Assembly: GCA_004794655.1 (NCBI GenBank)
Contig: SMMW01000061.1
Span: forward strand, 186,001 to 250,000
Direction of reading: 5' to 3'
Length of the DNA stretch: 64,000 nt
From: Marisa cornuarietis
Lineage: Eukaryota > Mollusca > Gastropoda > Architaenioglossa > Ampullariidae
Shown piece after piece: positions 50,201 to 61,000 of this stretch; the first letter of the stretch is position 1; every line of letters starts with the position of its first letter. Under the pieces are notes generated by a model that saw only the letters and a list, made by a program, of their open reading frames with translations, did not search any database and was not told where the DNA came from. The position numbers and the translations under genes were made by a program.

Positions 50201-52312
50201 CTACGAATGAGTTCTTTCATTGTGGGATCATACTTTGCTACCATCTCCATTCAGCCCAGAAAGGACCATTGTGGGGGTCTCCAAGCCTCTCTCTTGTGCC
50301 CTTCAACGCCATATTGGAGGATGCAAGATATTTTACTTTTTTTAAGAATTTCAAGAAAACTACGAACTGTCTCATCCCGAGGGTGAACTTACTAGCGCGG
50401 GGCCCCCATCAGGCGCGGGGCCTTGGGCGGTCGCCCTGCTCACCTTGCTCGCCCCCCCCCCCCCTAGCGCCGGCTCTATCTGATGCCAGTGCTGTAACTA
50501 CTCGGCTATACGCTTCCGATGATATAGTTGTTCGTCAGCTGGTACCAGTCAAGGGAGGATGGACTAACTGACTGAATGAAGAGTCTAGCAATCAAAAGCT
50601 CTTTTAGTTTTATGCACTGACATTGGAAGTCTAACTGCACGTGTGGTACAAGTATAAGAGAGGTTTTTCTTGCAATGTAATCACTTTAACCACAAGATCT
50701 AAATCACTCGACTTTAGTTTCACTTCCGATCCATCGTCTTCGAGTTTGTACGTTTTGCCTAAACCTACTTTATTGCAAACCCGGCGAGAACTGAATTACA
50801 ATTAGATGCTATTCGACAAATTACTGACGTTATAGTCAGAATATAATTTGCTACATGAAAGACCTACATTTATAAATTGTTGCTAATTACCACCTCTCCC
50901 TCTTCTGGGTCAATATTTTTATACTCGCCTATCATCTATTCTCGACCAAAGGAAGCAGAGCTTTTGTGCACAACATTGTTTATTGATTTGTCATCAGTGT
51001 CGTTGCTCTGACTGGTCTGTAAAATTGTCTGTCTCGACAGTGAAATAACAACAACAATGATACTCCTCCATCCCCGTAGCCCAGTATTCTCCCTCTCGTC
51101 TCATTTACCCAGTACCCTCCATCCAACTTACCCAGCTCTCTCCATTCCACTTACCCAGTACCCTCCATCTCACTTACCCAGTATCCTTCATCTAACTTAC
51201 CCAGCTCACTCCATTTCACTTACCAAGTACCCTTCATCTCACTTACCCAGTACCCTCCATCTAACTTACCCAGCTCTCTCTCTCTCTCTTCCACTTACAC
51301 ACTACCCTCCATCTCAGTTACCCAGTACCCTCCATCTCACTTACCCAGCTCACTCCATCTCATTTACCCAATACCCTTCATCTCACCCAGCTCTCTCCAT
51401 TCCACTTACCCAGTACTCCTCCATCTCACTCTCCTCGTCTTCCCCAGACCACTGCACGCGCAAGTTGTCGGAAGGCAGCATCACGTAGTCACCTTCGGTC
51501 ATTTCCGGCAGTTGTCGGCAGATGGCATCAGAGACGTCTTTCTCGATTGTCTGCTCAGACGTCACTGGAAGATGAGTGATCTGCACAGAGGATGAGTTGC
51601 ACACTCGGGTGCACGTTGCAGTCGGAGAAAGTCTGATGCGGGTGAGGTTAGAGTTGATGAGCCAGGGCTGTCTGGGCTGTGTGCAGGCTATCGCCCGCCC
51701 GACACGAGCACCAGCAACTGTAACGTTGAGTAAGTGTGGGGGCGTTGTGTCGTAGGTGATTCCATCTGAACAGACCACTGATGATGGGGACATGGCGCCA
51801 TTGTAAGCCACCACACTGACGTAATAGTGACCTGTTATGAGACACGACATTGACATTATAGTGACGTGTTATGAGACACGACACTGACGTAATAGGCACT
51901 TGTTATGAGACACGACACTGACGTAATAGTGACCTGTTATGAGACACGACACTGACGTAATAGTGACCTGTTATGAGACACGACATTGACATAATAGTGA
52001 CGTGTTATGAGACACGACACTGACGTAATAGGGACCTGTTATGAGACACGACACTGACGTAATAGGGACCGGTTATAAGACACGACACTGACGTAATAGT
52101 GACCTGTTATGAGACACGACATTGACATAATAGTGACGTGTTATGAGACACGACACTGACGTAATAGGGACCTGTTATGAGACACGACACTGACGTAATA
52201 GGGACCTGTTATGAGACACGACACTGACGTAGTAGTGACCTGTTATAAAACATCACACTGACGTAATATTGACCCTGTAAGACATTACATTGACATAACA
52301 GTACTCTAACCC

Positions 52313-52365
<53 letters not shown>

Positions 52366-55300
52366 CAATAGTGACGTGTTTAAGTACTGTCATGTCACTT
52401 GTGTCAGTGCAGTCGCTACTTTATGAGAGGTTATGTAATGGGCTCACTAATTTACTGAATTTTCTTGACTGACTAATGATGGACCAATGGACTATCTCCC
52501 TCACGTAAACGCACGGACGCACGCACGATGCACGTGCAGACTCAGACTAAAAAAATATTGAGACCTTCTTTAGAAAGCTTGAAAGTGGCCATGTCCCCAT
52601 TGTGCACGTCAGTTACACTATCAGTGGCCTCCATTTCTTCAAGGGAGAGACATCTCCCAGACAGAGCCACGCGATAGAAGCTAACGCTGCTCTCGGGGTC
52701 TTGGAAACCACGCCAGCGCACGTGCAGGGTGTCACTGCTCGTGAAGTCGAGCTCCAGCTCCTGGGTCTCACCAAGCCCCTCCCACACTACACCCACCGTG
52801 GGCGGAGATGCATCGACGAGAATGTCAGTCTTTTTGACCGAGTGCAGACCAGCGTTGTTTGTGGCAACAACTGTGACGTAATATTCTCGATGATGGAGGC
52901 CCTCGTTAGCACTAGTCTTCGTCAGGCTGTTAAAGTTGATGATGTAGTCATCGATTTCACAAACGCCAACTGCTGGGCAGTAGCAGCTGGCATTGCTGGT
53001 GGTGCAATCCATCTGACAGTAAAACAGTGAAGGTGTTTAGTATCTCTGTTATTGTTGCTGCTGAGCATTATTTCCATTTAGTGTGGTCGCTTACACAGCG
53101 AGTTGAAATAAGCTTTTGTGACATGAACGCTACCATTTGCAACAGACTACGTCTGGAGGCTACAAAAAACAGAGAGTACTGTGTAAGGAATAACATTGTA
53201 CTCAATGTACTGTGTAAGGAATAACATTGTACAGTGTAAGGAACAGCGGTTTGTCTGCGGACAGTGTCCACCCTAACTAAACCCTGTCCGTCCACCCCCT
53301 TCCCATGAATCCACTCCTTTCACCTACTGCACAGCTATCCTTGTTAACTGCCCACTTCCTCGTAGATAGTGCACATTTCTGGGGATTTCTTCGTTTTTTT
53401 CATCCCTTTTTTCTCTGAGATATTTTATTAGCAGTACATAAAATATGTTACACAATAATGTTTAATTAACGTTTTGCCATTCTGTTAGTCTGTTAGCGTT
53501 AATATCACACAGTTATGCCGTTATATTGTATCTGTGGCATACTGGAAACATACTGGAAACATACTGGAAACAGTTCTTCACATTAGCTGCGAAGAAGAAA
53601 GTGAATGAGGCCTCACCCCGTTACCCAGTCTCAGTACTCCTATAGCTCCAGTACCGACGTCATCAGCAAGGTCTTGGGTACCCAGCCTCCACTCTAACTT
53701 GCTTAGGCCGCTGTGGGAGTCTGCCGCATGCACTCGGAGCCTCATGGAGGAGAGGTCGGTGGAGCTATGCACGTAACTTGTAATGCTTTGACCTGGTGGA
53801 CCCTGAAGTCCTACTATGTTGACAGTGGGACCTGTGTGGTCGATGCTGATTTTCACGCTGTCTTCCTGTGTGAAACAGTCATAGTGTTTCTTTGAGTGAG
53901 ACAATCACACTGGCACCTTCAGCAAGAACGTTTGGCTAGTGTACTAAACACTATTCAAAAGTCTCAAGCGACACGTCGAATTCTCGACCTCTGCTGTAAC
54001 AAGGAACAAACTAAATAAACTAAGCAAGGAACTAATAAACTAAGGAATAAACTAAAGCAACAATGTGTAACCGACTTTGGAATTGTTCATGACGTCAACA
54101 GCTTGGATCGAGATGACGTACGTCTGGCCGTCTGAGAGTAACGGACTTAGGCACGTGCTCTCTGAAAAAAGGTCTGTGACCTTTACTGGTGCTGACCTTG
54201 ATCCTCCGTCAACAGTCCAAGTGACCTTGCCAGGCACATTGCAAACAGACACCCAATAAATAAATAAATAAATGAGGTGCTATAAATAGTAAGCTGTGAC
54301 AGAGACAACATGCAAACATGTGTTAGAGATAATTACACAGTCATGAACGATAACTAGACACAAATGTGCACGACAGGACTATTTATAAGACTGTCCGTCA
54401 GTCTCCTATATCAGTCTCCTATGTCAGTCTCCTATATCAGAAGCTAGTAGAAATCTTTTTCCGTTAACAATACCAACAATACATTACAAACTATATTTAT
54501 TAATCATGTTCAGGAAATTGCTTTGTCTGTCAACATAAACCATAAACACAAGATATGAAAGGAACATCAGCTGACTATATCCAACTTATTTACACTGACA
54601 CTTACAGTCTCTCACAGTTATTGCACTACACCTATCCACATCAGCAATCAAAACAGGAAAACAATATTACAGTTCATATACAGATGTGGACACTGAGGGA
54701 ATGGGGAAGTCGGTGTGGTCGTCTGCATTCAGGTGTGTGTTCTTCCTGAATCTTTCTCTTTTTCTGACATACTCGCACGTGCGCCTGTCTATATAAGGGC
54801 CGCAGTCTTACCTCGAATCTTACCACTCCGTTGATATTGACTGTGCCGCTGACAGGTAAGGTGCCAGACACCTGGTCGTAGACCCCTTTGATGTCTCGGC
54901 TAGTATCTTGCTGTACAGGGAGAAGCCAGTTGTTGTTTCGCAGCGCAGAGTTATAGAACCTATTCTTCCACTCTACGCATATATTTCTCGAGACATCGGT
55001 TTGCCATTTGTAGTTTGACCTGAGGGAGTAAATTGCACAATGTAGTGCGAGCCGGCGTATGTCAGGAACATTTTCTTCCTTTAGTGTTTACAGAGCTAAG
55101 TGTACAGTAGATACATGTGTAACATTCAGAACACATTATCAGTTGTTATCATGTTGTCTGTATTACCCCCAATGCCAATACTCAAGTAATCTTTTAATCA
55201 GAGTATACAACTTGCTAAGGGAGATAATCCACAGCAAAAGCACTACATATTTTCAACACGACCAAACAACAAAAAAATAGAAGGCGTGGGGACAGTCGTG

Positions 55301-57999
55301 TTGCTTGATGGATCTCGTTAACTGGATGTTGCTCTATTTTAACTGAAACTCGCGATGAGGCTTTTGACCTGGGATCAATGGACACGACTCGCATGGCTGC
55401 AGAATCAAGTAGCCTCACAGAAGACGAGTTATCGAACATGACCAGGCGGCGCGCGTAGGCGACGTTTCCGGCGCCATCTTGGACGTCCAGGATGATGGCG
55501 TACAGCTGGGGCCTGTCTCCTGGCAGTGACACCTCCACCTCGTAGGGGCCACCTGGCGACATCAGGTCTGCCTCCCACTCCCTGGTCAAGTTAGGCGTAG
55601 CTTCATCCTTAAAGACAGAGACGATGAGTCATTAGTTTGTGTGGGACCATCGTCGTCTTGTATTCCCTACAAGAGACAGGCTTCCTGGTGCAGCATGAAA
55701 TGACATCAGGGCATGCCTCGCTGATTGGTGTACAACGAAGACACTTCTGGCAAATGGAATATTTGTGCAACAGCTATTGTCAGACTTCAAATTCAAATGA
55801 ATCAGAAAACTTAGTAACGTCTGGCAACTGACAGTGTCTACAAAAAACCGGAACTAATGCTGGTGTACTTTACACTACAACTTTCCATGTCCAACAGCCT
55901 GACTATTACACTGGCTGCAGTTTGAGTTTATTGTCACAAATTAGTCGTTACAACAGTCCTGACGTGTCGGGCAAACTGGTTTATATGTTCACACCACAAT
56001 GTTCATACTTAACGTGTTAGGCTGTTCATACTTATCGTGTTAGGTAGTTCATACTTATCGTGTTAGGCTGTTCATACTTAACGTGCTAGGTAGTTCATAC
56101 TTATCGTGTTAGGCCGTTCAGTTCATACTTATCGTGTTAGGCTGTTCATACTTATCGTGTTAGGTAGTTCATACTTAACGTGTTAGATAGTTCATACTTA
56201 ACCTGTTAGGTAGTTCATACTTAACGTGTTAGGCTGTTCATGCTTAACGTGTTAGGCTGTTCATACTTATCGTGTTAGGTAGTTCATACTTATCGTGTTA
56301 GGCTGTTCATACCTGTACCGTTAGTGTCGTGATGTTTACTTTCACAGCGTGAACCTCTAGCCGGTAATGGTCGATGTGGGAAACAGACAGGTTGGCAGAC
56401 CCGTCAGCTGGACCTGGAGGGGCGGGATCCAGCCACCCGTTTACAGACACCCGGATATCAGGAGTGCGGGTCAGGCGTGAGGAGAGGTGAAGTGGCTCAC
56501 TGTTACAACCTCCGCGTGTGTCAGAACAATGCACCGGTCTGGTCTGATCGTACCAAAAGCAGACTTTCTTCGTCTTGGATGGTTGCTGATAGGTTACCTG
56601 CTTCTGTCTCACTCTCTCGTCGTCTGCTACTGTGTAATAGCCGCCGGAAAGTGCCTCCACCTCAACGCAGAATCTGCCAATATCATGTGTCAAAAATACT
56701 TTTAGTGATAGGGTGTTCCCATCATACTTAATGGCTGTATTTCATGAGCTAATTATTTATTCTTGATGATTTTCGGTCTTATTGCATTATCAAAACTTTG
56801 TAATCTGATGTCACGCATGTCAAATAATTACAACTGTCTATTAATTAATCCTGTAAATCTACTACCGTGGACTCCGCTACTCAAATAATCAAAGAGCTTA
56901 GCTGCTGACATCTCGGGAAGAGAAAATAAAGGGCAGGCGACAAACGAGTCTTGTTCTGCTTGGCATGAAATGTAAACAAAGCTCCATTGTTTATAAGTAC
57001 CTTTCTCCATCCAGCAAGTCAACATCAGGAATGTTAACTGTAGTTTCACAGTCCAGCAGAGCGACACCTACCACAGGTTGCCACGTGCTGACGTTGGCGC
57101 GGCAGTCGGAGGTCGTGTTTAGAAATTTGGTGTACAATGTTGTTTCCGATCCTAAAATATGTAAGACATTTGTAACTTTATTGAGCGAGACAACTATAAA
57201 TAGAAATAGTGAACACAAGAAAGAGTGTGAGTCAATACTTGAGCATCAATCACATTAAACACGAGAGGCTAACACCGTTTGTCCCAAGCAAACGCTCACC
57301 GTTGAGAAAAGCTTTTATCATTCTGACGCCAGCACCCACAACCCCCGCTCGGAATTCTGTCACATAATGTGGCCACGGCTGACTGAGGTTGACATTGAGC
57401 ATGGCAGTTATGGCAAAGTACAGTCTCGCAGGCTGTGAGTTTATCCACTCATCCCTTTGGTTGTCGCAGGTCGTGATGTTGCTGGTGTAGGTAGAATTGA
57501 CGGTCACACCCTGCTTGTCTACCACCCCCATTTTACACAACAGTAGGTGTGGTGGGGTGACCACTGCAGAAACAAACGGCACAATTGTTAATAACTTGGC
57601 ATGTTTACTACTCATCAGACTGGGTGCCATGTATGTACGACATGCGCGGTCTGTTTACATATGAACATGTTTGGGATGTTAGACAAGCTGTTGGAGAATT
57701 CACTACAAAACATCAGATACAATGTCGTTGCATTACATATAACCGTCTCTGTACAGCATCATGTAGCATGGTGTAACCATCAAATACAGTTTTTGTCATA
57801 CTGCAGGCATGTAAACACTCAAACATACACGGACGAGTAAGCTTACACTGGCATTGCACGCCGTTGTTGACGTTAACCCTCGTAAAGCCAGGCCGGCAGG
57901 TACAGCTGGCCGCCATGTTGCCCGGGTTACAGTCTCCAGGCCAGCAGTGGTCACTGGGCCAAGAGCAGATCCCTGAAGACGGATTAGTCGAGTTAACTA

Positions 58000-58031
<32 letters not shown>

Positions 58032-61000
58032 CACACACATATACGCATTGACACATTAAGAACGTTAGATAAACTGTTTAATGGTCTACATACACATATA
58101 CTAGTGAGGGTACATGGCCGGCGTCGTCTAGGAGATGTCCCGTCTCCTGACAGGAGGTTACTTCGAGGCTTGGTTATTGGTGTCTGAAAACAGACAGCGC
58201 TCAGTGCATGCACCTGAAGCAGATCCGATAAAGAGAGGAGAGACGCCAACGGCCGTTTATAGGGAAAAGGGGATAACTGATGGTGCCAGCTCCCACACTA
58301 CTCGCTCGCTCCGCTTGTCATTCCCCTACTCATTTCTTGCCTCCCCATATGTCTTTCAGTCTTTTTGGTGTACATCTTCAAATCACAAGGTTGTCCAGGT
58401 TTTTTCTGCATAATAGAAATACGTCGCAATTCTCTCCTTTCATTTGGAGACACACCTATCATCTTCGAATGTGTAAAATAAATATGAAAAATAAGTATGC
58501 TCCGGAGTAACACATATAAACCAAACACATTAACGAAGATGAAAGAGTATTCCTTCAAAAATTAGTAATGATTGTACAGACGGTGCGGATTTGCATCGGT
58601 CTCCACCACCGTCAAAAAAAAAAAAAAAAAATCTGTAGCCCTGTGAGCCCGTAGAGCCAGTTTACTGACTTACCCGGCAGAGCGCGATGAGCCACTCTCT
58701 ATGGTGGCTGTGCTTCACGATCGTGATTCTCTCTTTCCACGATTGTGGTCCTACTGGCAGAACACAATGAGCAACGATACGCTTACTATTGTGGCTCGTG
58801 CTCCACGATCATGGCTGTGCAGTTTCACTATCGTCTTCAAAATCGTAAATTTTAAGCCCATGTTTCTGAACATAGAAATATTTTTATCGAGGGTTACGAG
58901 GGTTAAAGAAACAATAAAGGCCTTATGAAATTTACTAACGAAGACATTGCAATGAGACTCAGATGAAGTAACATGATGTGAAAACGTTTATCAAACATCC
59001 ACAATGTCGGTCACTGAAAAATAGTACTGGAGACCACTTATCCCGAGTGCAAAAGACATATCGTTGATTTGCCTCTAACTATCAATGTTTGGATTTCTGG
59101 CAAACAAATGACTTTACCATAGTATGCTCATCATTGAGCTATTAATCCAGATGTTAATTTACTTATGACATAGATGAAGTCTGCTCCATACAATGAAAAC
59201 AAATCACATCGAAAATTGAATGAGAAATAACGAATGAAAGTCTGACAAACTATGGTCCTGCTCACCTCGAACGAACGGACTATTGCGGTCTTCTCAAATG
59301 AGAAAGATCTTAATGTGAATGGTGCTGATAGTTGTTAATACAACATTTGTATGGTGCTGATAGTTGTTAATACAACATTTGAATGGTGCTGATATTTGTT
59401 AATACAACATTTGTATGGTGCTGATAGTTGTTAATACAACATTGGAACGGTGCTGATAGTTGTTAATACAACATTTGAATGGTCCTGATATTTGTTAATA
59501 CAACATTTGTATGGTGCTGATAGTTGTTAATACAACATTGGAATGGTCCTGATAGTTGTTAATACAACATTTGTGTGGTGCTGATAGTTGTTAATACAAC
59601 ATTGGAACGGTGCTGATAGTTGTTAATACAACATTTGAATGGTCCTGATATTTGTTAACACAACATTTGAATGGTGCTGATAGTTGTTAATACAACATTT
59701 GAATGGTGCTGATAGTTGTTAATACAACATTTGATCATGGCTGATAGTTGTTAACTGGCAAAACATTTGCCAGAAAAAGCACAATTCTACAATGCGACTA
59801 TCAGGTGGTGGTATCGTGGTGGTACCAAATGGGGTCAAATATACTTTTGGCTTTGACCTTTGGAAGATCACAATTTTGATAATAACGGATTGGGAAAACA
59901 GTAACAGAAAAATATAGATCTCCATCCCGTACAATACAATTGAAAGTACTTGGTGGTAGTAATCATTATAATAACTCTTTTGATGCGCCAGGATACAGAT
60001 AAAAGCTCTTCATTGTGCACAACACACACACACACACACACAGTCGCGCGTGTGAGCGAGAGAGAGAGAGAGAGAGTCAACGGATTACGTTTGTAGAAAA
60101 GATAATTTGAAGGTTCTATTGGTCTATAGCTGGCGGGTAATTCCATATATTTCAAAGGACCGCTTGCGACAGGCGAAAAAGAGAATTTTGGTTTTTCAGG
60201 CAAACTTGGTCCCTGGTATGTCAACTCCCGTGATGCCCCACATATTGATGGGTGAGGTTACATAGTAAGCAATGAAAGTCCCCGTGTAAACAAACTCTAC
60301 AAGCACTGACACATAAGGGAAACATCACTGTACTATGGGTGTGCCCTAAGTGGGTCCCAGTGAAGTGTCCTGAGCAACTCAGTGGAGGAAGCCTGACGAG
60401 ACGGAGTCAGTTCAAATCGTGCAGCGAAATCTTTCCTCACGAGGTGCGACCATTGACCTGTCATACACGTGCGCCGACAGTTTGCCATGCTTGCAAACGT
60501 GACCTTGACCGAGGGATTTGTCTGGGTCTAGTATATTGCAAAAAAATACGAACCTACCCGAATCATACCCCTAACCCAAAGTGCAATGCTGTCGAATGTA
60601 GATATGTCGAGGAAACACGCGCGCGCACGTACGTACAAACAAATATACGAACACATATCTCCATAATAAATTAGTTTCAAAAAGATCTTCATGAACAAAT
60701 AAATATAAAAGTTTAAACCAGCAATGTTCACTCTGAAAACCGCTACACTGTACCGTCTATAATTATTTGCCAGAGAAAGGCTACTTGAAGTACTGTAGTC
60801 TCATTCTACCCTGTACAAGTGGAAATTCACAGGTATTCTGTATCAGAACCTGGAAATAATTCCTAATAATTACTTTTACAAAATGTATAATTACTGGCAT
60901 TGTGTGGAGTTAATCAAGAGATATCGTACGGCTGTTGATAGAGCAGGGTGCTAGGGCGCCTGGGTACCTTCGCACTATGTGACCCTCTTTATCTTCTCTT

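Noticed and set aside
51090..52285. Regular short repeats that could suggest a CRISPR array
   Set aside because: The repeats are head-to-tail without unique spacers, in a eukaryotic intron.
59868..60224. Minus frame with a SYRPIE string like LINE RTs
   Set aside because: Only one short match; the rest is microsatellite translation.
60333..60674. 111-codon plus-strand open frame with several cysteines
   Set aside because: Cysteines do not fit a known module, it is antisense within an intron, and there is no support for expression.
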